64,000 nucleotides of DNA from Geotrypetes seraphini (GCF_902459505.1 NC_047101.1:11037168-11101167); one strand, 5' to 3'; shown: positions 47,190 through 56,989, counted from the stretch's first letter. Translations and numbers: made by a program. Notes: generated from the sequence alone by a model not told the origin.

Positions 47190-47640
47190 GCCGCAGCAGT
47201 TATGGCCCCCCAATTGTGGAATCTTTTACCCCAATATATCAGAGAATTAAAAGATTTAACCTTATTTAAAAAAAACTCTAAAAACATTTCTCTTTAAAGA
47301 TGCTTATGATTCCTAGCATATTACTAATCGATTCTTACTTAAGCAGCTAAAATTACCCCCCTCCTTTTTTGTTCTTTCCTTTTATGTTTTTCCTTCTCTT
47401 CTATCCAAACATTGTAACTTTTTCCCACTTACCCACACAAATCATGTAAGATTTAACCCATAACAAAGTTATTTTATTTTATTTTATATGTATGTATTTT
47501 GTATGTAATGTTTTAACCCATAACAAAAGTTATTTTATATGTTAACAATAATATTTTATTTGTAGATTTTATTATGTTGTACATCGCCTAGTAATTTAAA
47601 TAGGCGATTCATTAAGAACAAATAAACTTGAAACTTGAAA
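47190..47640 (+). mobile_element. L2-like LINE 3' end
   Basis: Opens with a degraded 'AVMAPQLWN'-type block (GGCCCCCCAATTGTGGAATC), also present at 54125, and ends with 'CATCGCCTAGTAATTTAAAT' and an AACTTGAAACTTGAAA tail. Confidence 0.55.
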
Positions 47641-47842
47641 TGTGTAATGTGTGTGTATTTATTTATTTAAAAATCTATATACCTCATAAAACTATGCGGT
47701 TAACATATTGATTGCACACATAATATACTGATCGCCCTTTAGTCGCTTGGATATGAACAAACATTGGACAGACGTCTTATCAATTAAACATTCAGCAATA
47801 AAACTGTATAAAGTTAAAAGCCAGATATTCCTTGGCACTATA

Positions 47843-47999
47843 GGCTCCTTTTACAGAGGTGTGTCAGGGCCTTGACGCGCAGAACAGCGCACGCTAAAAT
47901 GCCCCGTGCGCTAGCCGCCACCGCCTCCTCTTGAGCAGGCGGTAGTTTTTCGGGTAGCGCCCGCTAAAAACGCCAACGCACCTTTGTAAAAGGAGCCCT
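47843..47999. mobile_element. Small palindromic hAT-type MITE
   Basis: GGCTCCTTTTACAGAGG at the left and the inverse CTTTGTAAAAGGAGCC at the right, with GC-rich inner arms ('GCGCACGCTAAAA'). Same family as 29213. Confidence 0.65.
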
Positions 48000-48439
48000 A
48001 TATCTTACAGGAAGAACAGAAGTAGCAACATTTTCATAGGAAAGCATTAACCAAGAGCTGCGCCTTCAACATTTTCTTAAAATTGATCTTTCCAACGCAA
48101 AATCGCAGTCGGCCTGGCAGAGCATTCCAAAGTTTGACACCCGCCGCTGACATCATTGATGCTGCGATTCTAACATAAATAATAGGCATCTTCCCCTCTA
48201 AATACAATTATGTTCAATTTTTTAACCACCTTTTTTCGGTTCAATATTCTTTATTGCATTTTTACATTTTACAAAAATCTATTGACCTGATACAAGTCTA
48301 GGCTCTCATTGTAACATTGTCTAGTAATCACTCATGACTGAATAGTATATTTGTTACAGGTTTTTATTGTTTTTGTTATCTTATTGTGAGGGGGGCTTAT
48401 TAATGTGCATAAAATAGTTTGTGTTTAAAAGATTTTACA

Positions 48440-48895
48440 TAAGAACATAAGAATTGTCATACTAGGACAGACCGAAGGTCCATCAAGCTCGGTATCCTGT
48501 TTCCAAAAGTGGCCAACCCAGGTCCCAAACACCTAGAAGAAACCCCAATAGAGCAACATTCCAGAGCTGAGATTGTGATGTCATAATGCCTCATTCCACC
48601 AATGCCTAAGAGCCAACTTCATCAGTGATGTCACAATGGCTCAATTGTCCAATACTTGGCTCACATAACATAAGAGCTGTTGTACTGGGACAGACCAAAG
48701 GTCCATCCAGCCCAGTATCCTGTTTCCAATAGTGACCAACCCAGGTCCCAAGTACCTGGCAGAAACCCAAAGAGTAGCAACATTCCAGAACTCAGATTGT
48801 GATGTCATAATGTCTCATTCACCAGTGCCTAAGAGCCAACCTCAGCAGTGATGTCACAAAGGCTCTGTTGTCCTATACTTGGCTCACATAAGAAT
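48440..48895 (+). mobile_element. CR1-type LINE tails, two tandem copies
   Basis: The block from 'AGGACAGACCGAAGGTCC' to 'CACATAA' occurs twice in a row (about 48440-48665 and 48666-48895) with modest divergence. The second copy is cut by the Penelope-like element at 48898. Confidence 0.6.
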
Positions 48896-48897
48896 TT

Positions 48898-49124
48898 AAC
48901 TCCCAATAATAGGTTCTTTGTGCAATTGGTTTTACATGTGTCTCGAGGGAAAGACCTCAGAAACCTGCATCCAACACAGAACAGTCAATTCTTGTGGTGG
49001 TATAACTTAGCAGGACAGATTTTCTATCATTGGTCGCAAAACCCTCCACACACCAATCCCAAGTGCTTTCTGCTATAACAGTCAATATTACTTTCTATAG
49101 CACTAGGTGTGTGAAAATATGATG
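48898..49124 (-). repeat. Penelope-like terminal repeat (downstream copy)
   Basis: 227 bases identical to 52460-52686 and in the same orientation. It abuts the CR1 tail at its outer edge. The hammerhead-like motif lies just inside it. Confidence 0.95.
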
Positions 49125-49146
49125 CACTTATCTGGTTGCAGAATAA

Positions 49147-49193
49147 GGCCCGACGGGACCCGTTTCGCCAGCTTATGGCTTCGTCAGGGATCC
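49147..49193 (-). ncRNA. Hammerhead-ribozyme-like motif of the Penelope-like element
   Basis: On the - strand CTGACGA (first core box) is followed by GCC...GGC (helix II with one extra A), GAAA (second box), then CGGG/CCG arms with a two-base loop and GTC as cleavage triplet. GGATCC before and GGGCC after can form helix I with a mismatch. A short helix III is typical of the hammerheads reported from Penelope-like elements. Pairing was judged by eye. Confidence 0.7.
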
Positions 49194-49318
49194 TATTTTT
49201 GTGACAGCTGCAAGACAACAATAAGACAAGTGCTTAGCCATCACTACGATAGCAAAACATCCAATTGTCTCTGCAAGTTTATACGAAATCGTACTCACTG
49301 TGTTCAGTCCTGAAAACA

Positions 49319-49400
49319 CTTTGAAAAATGGCGCCGGAGGCGAACACACGCCGCGCATGCGTATTTAAAAGCATGCGATCATGACGTCATCAAAAGAATA
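49319..49400 (-). promoter_or_regulatory. Promoter-like block in the Penelope-like element
   Basis: In element order: TGACGTCA (CRE palindrome), a TTTAAATAC TATA-like stretch, GCATGCGCGGC (NRF1-like), and GGCGCCATTTTT (YY1-like). The combination resembles vertebrate CpG promoters. It lies between the RT stop codon and the hammerhead motif, upstream of the terminal repeat, where a pseudo-LTR promoter would be expected. Inference from motifs only. Confidence 0.45.
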
Positions 49401-49424
49401 GTACAACATCAGAGAAAAGAAACA

Positions 49425-51656
49425 TTAGAAGAAAGAGTGCCAGCCGATGTTCCCATTTAAACCGGTAGGTTTTACAGCACTGAGTTGGAAAGTCCATCTG
49501 GCCTCTCTTTGTAATAATCTAGTGTGTCGATCACCCCCCCGATCGTTGTAAGGTTCATGGTCAATACACATACAGGATAAGTGGTGAAAATCATGCTTAA
49601 ATTCCAGACAGTGTTCTACGATGGGGGCACTGATTCTTTTGAGCTTGAGGTTAGAACGATGCTCATACATCCTGGTTTTGAACGGACGTATTGTTTTCCC
49701 TATGTACACTTTCTTGCAAGGGCAAAAAATAGCGTACACTACAAAAGTAGAGTTACAGGTCATATGATGTTTCAAATAGTACATTCTTTTATCGACAGGG
49801 TTTATGAAGCTAGATCCCTGTATCGTCATCTGGCATATACTACAAGTGCCACACTTCACAAAGCCCCATGGTTGAGCTGTGAGTTCCCTCGGTGTAGTGC
49901 GATACATAGAAGGACTTAATAGATCTTTAAGGTTCTTGTCCCTTGTATACGCAATCCGTAAATGGACATCATGAAACAAAGGAAGGGTTTGAATTATCCT
50001 CCAGTTCTTCTTCATGATAGTAGCAGGAGCATTTCCATGTGCTGTGAATCTCATCACACACGTTTGAACATGGTCACTTTTCTTCTCTGGCAAAGTCTCC
50101 TCACTACTATCCTTCGGTGCCAACAGCCAGTCTCTGTTGTAATACTTGGCACGTTTCTGTGCTCTTTTAACTACCTGGTGCGGGTATCCGCGTAAGCGCA
50201 GCTTCTCCCCGAACCCCGTGGCTTGGGTCCTGTAGCGGTTTCCTGTGGAACAATTCCTCTTGATCCGGAGGAATTGGGAAAACGGCAAATTGTTTCTTAA
50301 AGCCATGGGGTGGCAGCTTGTGTACTCCAAAATAGTATTTCGGTCGGTCGGCTTGATGTGTAAATCAGTGGCAAAAAAACCCTCAGACTGAATGACTATG
50401 ACATCTAAAAAAACCACGGAGGATGTAGAAAACTTCATGGTAAATTGAATGCATTCATCGCATGTATTTAACCAAGTATGAAACTGTTGTAGTTCTTTTT
50501 CCGTGCCACTCCATAGCATGAACACGTCATCTATGTAACGGAACCATTGGAAAATTTTTGAATGAAAAGGGGAACAATCCACCCACGTTTTTTCGAACGC
50601 CGCCATATAGAGGTTGGCGACCGAAGGGGCAAACGTTGCCCCCATAGCCACTCCGGTTCTTTGTTTATAAAAAATGCCATCAAACATAAAGAAGTTCTCC
50701 TTCATCGTGATTCTGGCGAGATTTGAGAGAAAATCAGTGGGTATTAAATGTGGTCTCGGTCTGTTCTCGAACACCTCACTCAGGACCTGTAGGGCATTAT
50801 CCTGAGGGATGGAAGTATAGAGGGAGACAACATCCATGGTGACCAACAAAAAAGGGAAGCTGTCCGCCTCTATTACTGACAATTTGTTCAAGAAATCAGC
50901 GGTATCCTTAAGGTATGAAGGAACTTTCGGAACTTCGTGCTTCAAAAATTGATCTACAAACGTAGATAAAGTTTCCAGCAAGGAATTGCGAGATGACATA
51001 ATCGGTCGTCCAGGCGGGAACTGAAGATTCTTATGAATTTTCGGTAACGTGTAAAACACCGGAACCGTGGGCCATTGCTTATTCAAAAAGCGATGATCCC
51101 TCTGAGTAATGAAACCCGCTGTCAAACCAGCATTTGTCAAGTTCAAAATTTCTCGCTGCAGCCTCATGGTCGGGTTCCGTTCCAGTTTTTCATACACATC
51201 CAGTTGGTTCAGTTGTTGACGGATCTCATTAACGTAATACTCTCTGTCGAGGACTACCACCGCACCCCCCTTGTCCGCTTTCTTGATGATGATGTCCTCA
51301 TCTTTCCGGAGAGCGGACAAGGCTTTACGGTGTGCCGCATTCAGATTGCCTTTGGTCTTGTGACAGGTGTCAAACCATTCGTGCATATCCCTCAAAACAC
51401 ATTTCTTGAAGGCGCTAATGACAGGGTCAACAGGGCCAGGAGGCACCCAAGTGGAGTGAGGACTCACAATCGTGCGATCATGATGCTCTGTTTTATCACC
51501 GAAAAAAACTCGCAATTGTATGAGCCGCAAAAATTTCTCCAAATCCACTGAGAACTGAAAGAAATCAAAACCTGAAGAAGGAACAAAAGAAAGTCCCTTC
51601 GTTAGAAGATCCACTTCAACAACCGAGAGTAACTGGCTAGATATGTTAATTACCAC
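49425..51656 (-). CDS. Penelope-like reverse transcriptase with GIY-YIG endonuclease
   Basis: 743 codons without interruption. Visible motifs in order: DKGG (about 128-131), the N-terminal Penelope hallmark; LPKIHK (204-209) and PGRPI (215-219); MDVVSLYTSIP (274-284), RT motif A; GVAMGATFAPSVANLY (335-350), motif B; YIDD (374-377), motif C; FLDV (about 416), motif D; a Cys-rich linker (CGTCSIC, from 602); and the GIY-YIG nuclease (VVYAIFCP, then YIGKT at 651-655, with a conserved Glu in LLQREARW near 718). All catalytic motifs look intact. The first in-frame codon after ORF1 overlap is GTG and the first ATG lies about 90 codons in, so translation may depend on coupling with ORF1; that is inference. 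Confidence 0.95.
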   Translation of the reverse strand: MVINISSQLLSVVEVDLLTKGLSFVPSSGFDFFQFSVDLEKFLRLIQLRVFFGDKTEHHDRTIVSPHSTWVPPGPVDPVISAFKKCVLRDMHEWFDTCHKTKGNLNAAHRKALSALRKDEDIIIKKADKGGAVVVLDREYYVNEIRQQLNQLDVYEKLERNPTMRLQREILNLTNAGLTAGFITQRDHRFLNKQWPTVPVFYTLPKIHKNLQFPPGRPIMSSRNSLLETLSTFVDQFLKHEVPKVPSYLKDTADFLNKLSVIEADSFPFLLVTMDVVSLYTSIPQDNALQVLSEVFENRPRPHLIPTDFLSNLARITMKENFFMFDGIFYKQRTGVAMGATFAPSVANLYMAAFEKTWVDCSPFHSKIFQWFRYIDDVFMLWSGTEKELQQFHTWLNTCDECIQFTMKFSTSSVVFLDVIVIQSEGFFATDLHIKPTDRNTILEYTSCHPMALRNNLPFSQFLRIKRNCSTGNRYRTQATGFGEKLRLRGYPHQVVKRAQKRAKYYNRDWLLAPKDSSEETLPEKKSDHVQTCVMRFTAHGNAPATIMKKNWRIIQTLPLFHDVHLRIAYTRDKNLKDLLSPSMYRTTPRELTAQPWGFVKCGTCSICQMTIQGSSFINPVDKRMYYLKHHMTCNSTFVVYAIFCPCKKVYIGKTIRPFKTRMYEHRSNLKLKRISAPIVEHCLEFKHDFHHLSCMCIDHEPYNDRGGDRHTRLLQREARWTFQLSAVKPTGLNGNIGWHSFF

Positions 51657-52396
51657 TGGTTTGTTTTCGTTTGGGACCTTGTGTTCGGTCGTGTGCGTGA
51701 TCCTCCTCTTCTGCCTCTGGTCCTTCCGCGTCTTTGAGGTTGTCCTGACCGTAAAAAAGTCTGATTGGAATCAGTAGTGGAGGACGAAGAAGACAACACG
51801 CCCTCCGAACCACTCTTGCTACCACCCGTGAGCCCCTTCTGTGAAGCATCCGGATACATCCAGGGATAAACATGTTGACTACTATAGTCATTCTCATCCC
51901 TTTTGAACTTCTTGGTTTTATTTCTTTTCAGATTTTCTTTAAATTTATCCATGTTATCATTTAATTGCTTCAACTGAGACTCAAACTCCTCAGCAGGTTG
52001 TGTGTTCTTTAAACTACTGATATCCTCATCCAATTTCATCTTCAAATCATTTACGCAAGAGGAGCTCTTCTCGATTATGAGTAGCATCAAGTCTAAGGAG
52101 CACTTGTTCAGGATCTTGTTCCAAGTGCTGATGAACTCAGGGTCATCTTTAAACGCTTGGGGGGCTTTATTCATCCTTAAGCCCCTCGGGATTCTCTCCA
52201 CCTTACAATATTCTATAAGGATTCCACTATTGGTTTCCATACTGATCATAGTTTTGAAATTTTTGATGATATCACCCCATGCATTCGATTGCTCATGGGA
52301 GGTGTGTAAATTCTCAAATTGTGTAGGGAGTTGTAATAGTTTATCAACTCGATCATTGGTGAAACTGAACACAGTTTTCCACTCATTCGTGGCCAT
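51650..52396 (-). CDS. Penelope-like ORF1-type protein
   Basis: 248 residues starting ATG at 52396 and overlapping the RT ORF by 7 bases. A charged helical region (about 105-170, rich in Lys, Glu and Leu, likely coiled coil) is followed by a Ser-rich linker and an Arg/Gly-rich basic tail (RRGRTRGRRGG near 217-227), typical of nucleic-acid-binding proteins. No catalytic motif was seen. Upstream accessory ORFs are less well characterised in Penelope-like elements than the RT, so the function is unknown. Confidence 0.8.
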   Translation of the reverse strand: MATNEWKTVFSFTNDRVDKLLQLPTQFENLHTSHEQSNAWGDIIKNFKTMISMETNSGILIEYCKVERIPRGLRMNKAPQAFKDDPEFISTWNKILNKCSLDLMLLIIEKSSSCVNDLKMKLDEDISSLKNTQPAEEFESQLKQLNDNMDKFKENLKRNKTKKFKRDENDYSSQHVYPWMYPDASQKGLTGGSKSGSEGVLSSSSSTTDSNQTFLRSGQPQRRGRTRGRRGGSRTRPNTRSQTKTNQW

Positions 52397-52459
52397 TCTC
52401 TATATAGTGACTCACTACTTCAACAAACAATGGTAAAGAACCTCTTGTATGTGATACAC

Positions 52460-52686
52460 AACTCCCAATAATAGGTTCTTTGTGCAATTGGTTTTACATG
52501 TGTCTCGAGGGAAAGACCTCAGAAACCTGCATCCAACACAGAACAGTCAATTCTTGTGGTGGTATAACTTAGCAGGACAGATTTTCTATCATTGGTCGCA
52601 AAACCCTCCACACACCAATCCCAAGTGCTTTCTGCTATAACAGTCAATATTACTTTCTATAGCACTAGGTGTGTGAAAATATGATG
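52460..52686 (-). repeat. Penelope-like terminal repeat (upstream copy)
   Basis: Identical to 48898-49124. Its outer edge is joined directly to 21 bases of RT-coding sequence (see finding), so the hammerhead found beside the other copy is missing here. Confidence 0.95.
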
Positions 52687-52709
52687 ATCCCTCTGAGTAA
52701 TGAAACCAA

Positions 52710-53585
52710 CTCCTATGCATTTTCTTGGACTGTTCAGAAGGGGCCGTTATTAGGAAATATTTACTGCTGACAACTAATGGCCAACCGTCACCTTGTTATA
52801 CATCCAAAAACGCAATTTTGTAACTTCTTGTCATTCTTCAGACAATTTGACAATTGATTTCTCAACAAAGCTTGAATTTATTTATTTATTTTTAACCCCA
52901 AAACTTATCTTGTAAACTGTGCAGGAGAGTCAGTAGCCAACAAAGCTATGTTTCATTCCTGCATTGGAGCAAACAAACTCCTACAAAATAATTACAGAAC
53001 AAAGTTTGACCATTCCACATACACTCATAAGAATACTTTGAAAAAAATCAGTTATAAAATCGCTTCAAATACATCTTTGTCATGCCTGCACCAAACTGTA
53101 CCTTTAGCACACACTGTCTCTCCTCGACCCATCTTGCACTAAGATGGACAACGGAACTCTTGATTTATCAGCAGGGCAAAAAATTGCCAATTGGATCCCA
53201 TAACAGAATTTTAAATTGCAGACATCAGTTCTATTTCAAGCTTCAACCCTGTAGGTTGAACACCATTTAAGTGAAAAATACACCATTATTCTTTATAACT
53301 AAGCAAATGCTCCAAATCGCCACCCTCCCTCCCCAACAAAATGACATTTAGAATCTGCCACCATATTTCTTCGGTCCTGTGACCCTTCTCAATCCAATGA
53401 GTAACAATTGGAGCTGTAGTACCTTTTTGTAAGACTCGATTTATGTTCATTCAATCTTTTCTTCTCAACATAACTCGCAGAGGCATGTAATACAATAGAT
53501 CACATCATGCGAATTGCAAGTAGAGTTGGCTCTTGCTGCAAAGACCCAAAAGAGCATAGGAGTTGGATGGATGTAGGGTTTATTT
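52710..53585. other. Unannotated AT-rich sequence
   Basis: No exon or repeat family recognised. Confidence 0.3.
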
Positions 53586-53587
53586 GA

Positions 53588-53790
53588 TCACACTCCTCCC
53601 TCCATATTCGCGGGGATTAAGTGGAAAGCCTGCCCGTGAATAACAAAAAAATCGCAAATAACTTTAGGGCTGACTGCCCCCCCCCACCTCACTCACTTCT
53701 CCACTTACTTTTTAAAGCCTGGTGGTCTAGCGGTGAAGAGGCGCAGAGAGAAGGAGAGGCATTGGCGCTGGCTGACTGGCTACAGAATGT
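53588..53790. mobile_element. TA-type MITE, left part only
   Basis: CACTCCTCCCTCCATATTCG at the left and the inner 'CCTGGTGGTCTAGCGGTGA' block match 8953-9407 and 16438-16798. The right end is missing. Confidence 0.5.
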
Positions 53791-54099
53791 GTCTCTCGTC
53801 GCAGTCAGCCGGTGCCTTTCCTCCTCAAGGGTGTCTTGCGGCACACCTGGAATCTCGGGCAACACAGTTTGCGATACACTGTATTAGATGAATGCAGTGT
53901 TGTACACAACTATACATTATATGCAGGGCAATGGCGGGTTGTGATTTGCCCAGGGTCACAAGGATTTTCAGTGGGAATTGAACCCAGTTCCCCAGAATCT
54001 CAGCTCACTGCACTACCATTGGATCATAACTTCCCGTTCTTTGAGATCTCATTCTAAGAACTTGTTGGTTGTTCCTTCTCTTCGATTTATAACTAAATC

Positions 54100-54395
54100 A
54101 ACTATTTGTTCCCGTGTTTTTAGTGTTGTGGGCCCCCAATTGGGGAACTCCCTTCCTGAATCAGTTCGTTATATTCCTACGTTTGTAAATTTTTGAAAAA
54201 GTTTAAAAGCCTATTCTTTTTAATAAGGCCTTTCATCATAATTGATAGACAGTTTGAATAGTATTGCTTAATGTGTTTAGGGCTCAAGAAATAACATGTA
54301 TAATTGCTTGTATGTTATGATTTATGTTTGTTATTTCTCTAACCCGCATGGAACTTTGGACATGTGGGATAAAAATGTTTTAAATAAAAAAAAAA
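54100..54395 (+). mobile_element. L2-like LINE 3' end
   Basis: 'GGGCCCCCAATTGGGGAACT' (a WN-LP type RT C-terminal block) runs to 'ACCCGCATGGAACTTTGGAC' and an A-rich tail. Same arrangement as 47190-47640. Confidence 0.55.
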
Positions 54396-54568
54396 CAAAA
54401 AACTTTCAATGCAATTGTCATGTTGACTCCCAGGTCTCTGTTAGAGCTTTCACTAAGAATCCAGTCTTGGGTCTCGGCTGCCTGGGTATCCCACCCTCTT
54501 AAACACAACGGGGCAAATTCTATAAGAAGTGCCCAAAAGTTAGCGATTCAATAAATAGGTCAGCTTTT

Positions 54569-55381
54569 TTTTTTTTTTTTTAATTTTTTTAATTATTTTC
54601 AACTTAAATTTCAAGTAATACACTTGTACAGAAAGCAAGAATAGAATAGATATCAAATACAATACTAATATAATTCCTAAGTTAACAAATATACTATTTA
54701 TGCTCAAGTCCACAAATTAAGATCCAAGAATTAAAGAAAATTGGCGAAATTATAAGGAAAAACAATAATAATATAAAGAAACTGAGAGCTATAGCAATGC
54801 GATGGGGTCACAATATCCAAATTATAGGGCTCAAGGATTATTAACATTCAGACGAGACATAGCCACAAAATTTGTCAGTTGTGATGGTTCAAAAAACACA
54901 TATTTAAGAGTACGGTAATACACAATACATTTACACGGGTGTCTCAAATAAAAAGTTGCCCCCAAAGATAAAACCCCAGGTTTCAAAAGAAGAAATTCAC
55001 GGCGGTGCCTTTGCGCCTCCCGTGCCAAATCTGGGAACATTTGTATTTTATAACCAAAAAAGCTTTTTTGTCTATTTTTAAAGTAAAGTTTTAACAACCA
55101 TGTTTTATCAATTGGCAAAGCTAAAGTAATAATCATAGTGGCTGGTGATGCCAAATCCTTCTCAGATGTTTCTAAAATCTGTGAAATGTTTAAGGGTTCT
55201 TGATCTGAAGATTTTACTTTTGGTTGTTGATTTTGTTCTTTATCAGGCAAATAATAAACCCGTGAAAATGGTGGTAATGAATCTTCGGGTATCTCTAAAT
55301 TCTCCACTAGATATCTCTTAAGCATATCTCTAGGTGTTACTAACTCGAGTCTTGGAAAGTTAATTAACCTTAAATTATTGC
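54569..55381 (-). mobile_element. L1 ORF1-only insertion (half-L1-like)
   Basis: On the - strand, 5'-truncated sequence encodes an L1 ORF1 C-terminal domain (55325-54831, 164 codons; FPDLAREAQRHRREFLLLKP, then LGATFYLRHPCKC), then about 260 bases of 3' UTR and a poly-A tail. It is flanked by 18-bp copies of ATAAATAGGTCAGCTTTT (54551-54568 and 55382-55399). There is no ORF2 sequence between ORF1 and the tail, unlike a normal L1. Confidence 0.85.
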
Positions 55382-55399
55382 ATAAATAGGTCAGCTTTT

Positions 55400-55800
55400 A
55401 GCTAGAGGAACGCAGGGAAAGGGGGGACATGATTGAGACATTTAAATACATCACAGGACGTGTCGAGGGGGAAGACGACATCTTCTTTCCCAAAGAACCC
55501 TCGGTCACAAGGGGGCATCCGCTCAAACTCAAAGGAGGGAAATTTAATGGTGACACCAGGAAGTATTTCTTCACAGAAAGAGTAGTAGATCACTGGAACA
55601 AGCTTCCAGTGCAGGTGATCAAGGCCGCCAGCGTGCTCGACTTTAAGACTAAATGGGACATCCACGTGGGATCCTTACGAGGGTCGAGATAAGGAACTAG
55701 GACATTAGCACTCAGACTTAATGGGGTGGGTCAGTAGAGTGGGCAGACTTGATGGGCTATAGCCCTTTTCTGCCGTCATATTTCTATGTTTCTATGTTAA
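55400..55800 (+). mobile_element. CR1-type LINE 3' end
   Basis: The frame 55429-55692 reads MIETFKYITGRVEGED, then FFTERVVDHWNKLPVQVI and ends before 'CCGTCATATTTCTATGTTTC'. A different CR1 subfamily from the copy at 1920. Confidence 0.8.
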
Positions 55801-56099
55801 CTAAAAGTTAGGCGGCCATGCGAGCACTTAAGCACGCTTAAGAGCAGCGATTCTGTAACAAGGCGCCTATCATGAAGCCACGCCTAACAAGCATAACGCC
55901 TATTTTTTTGAAGGCCACCTAAATGTTTAGAGGCGCCTTGTTGCAAAATCGCTCTTTCTTGATAGGCGCTTAAGTTTCAATTATTGCTGATTAAAAAGCT
56001 TAATTGAGCTTGTTATCCAGTTTAGATAGGCGCTTATCTAGGTGGGCGCCCCCAAAATAGGTGCCTAACATTAGGCGCTGGTTACAGTATTTGGGCCAA

Positions 56100-56745
56100 A
56101 ATGGTCAAGAATGAACCTCTTCACTTTCTTCCGAATCCACTTTCCAGTTGAGCGTTTTTCTAGCTTGGTGGCCAACAGTCTGTTCCCATGACCCAGTAAT
56201 CTTAGAGTTGTCTTTTGGTTGCTCGCTCTTCTCTGTACATATCCAAAACATTACTAAAGTGTCATTTATTTTTGTATAATATGGTCAGAATCTGTCCGTT
56301 CTGGAGCAATGAGCAGTGGGACGAAGGGGAATCCAAAGTTCAAATCTTGCTTCTCGCATTGACACTTTTTGAAACCTTGGCCAAGTCGTTTGCCCTCCAT
56401 TATTTCAGGCACAAACCAGTAAGTCCTCCGGAAAGGACCAACCCTCCTGTACCTGAATATGCAGCTTTCTTTGAGTTGGATTTGGAAACGTAGATGAAAG
56501 TTTTAAAATTCAAATCTCTCATTCTCTGCTTGGATTACTGCAGCCTTGCGATATGTCTGTCACTAATCCCTCCATCTTCCCTACAGTCAGTTTTTAGAAA
56601 TTCAACTGCATAACTTTAAGAGCCTTGCTCCCTTTTGACTATGCAGAGCCTATGTGAAAATAAAACAAAACACCTTTTTGTGGTGGTTTTTAAATCCAGA
56701 AAACCTGGCTTTTCTGATCAAGACCATTTCACACAGAACATATAT
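56100..56745. other. Unannotated stretch
   Basis: No recognised exon or repeat. Short open frames are of random composition. Confidence 0.3.
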
Positions 56746-56749
56746 TGAA

Positions 56750-56880
56750 AACAAAGTTGGACAAGTTCCTGCTAAACCGGAACGTACGCAGGTAAGGGTA
56801 GACTCAATTAGGGTGCGATGGACCACTGGTCTGACCCGGCAGCGGCAATTCTTACGTTCTTATGTTAATGTAGGCCTTTA
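56750..56880 (+). mobile_element. CR1-type LINE 3' end
   Basis: AAGTTGGACAAGTTCCTGCT followed by 'CTGACCCGGCAGCGGCAATT' and 'TTCTTATGTTAATG', the end of a CR1 subfamily whose inverse begins near 57120. Confidence 0.55.
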
Positions 56881-56989
56881 AAGCACAGGCCTAAGTTTTA
56901 AGTTAGACGCCACTAAGCACGATTCTGTAATGGGCGCCCGAGTGTGACATTCAATAGGTGCCTAACTTTAAGTGCCTATCTAGCCCTAA

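Larger units (their letters stand above)
48898..52707 (-). mobile_element. Penelope-like retroelement, apparently whole
   Basis: On the - strand, in element order: a 21-base piece of internal sequence (52707-52687), a 227-bp terminal repeat (52686-52460), ORF1-like (52396-51650), RT plus GIY-YIG ORF (51656-49425), a promoter-like CpG block, a hammerhead-like motif (49193-49147), and the second terminal repeat (49124-48898). The two repeats are identical over all 227 bases, so insertion is recent. Penelope-like elements are a distinct retroelement order with a GIY-YIG nuclease in place of the usual LINE endonuclease and with pseudo-LTRs. No clear target duplication could be assigned. Confidence 0.93.
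54512..56095. mobile_element. DNA transposon split by an L1 ORF1 insertion and a CR1 fragment
   Basis: The left end GGGCAAATTCTATAAGAAG and the inverse of the right end (block 'GGTTACAGTATTTGGGCC') belong to one element. Its sequence is interrupted at 54551-55399 (L1) and again by CR1 at about 55400-55800, after which 'AAAAGTTAGGCGGCC' resumes. A relative without the insertions is partly visible at 56890-56980. Confidence 0.6.

Noticed and set aside
48898-52707. LTR retrotransposon
   Set aside because: Although it has direct terminal repeats, the RT carries DKGG and a GIY-YIG nuclease, and there is no protease, RNase H or integrase; it is Penelope-like.
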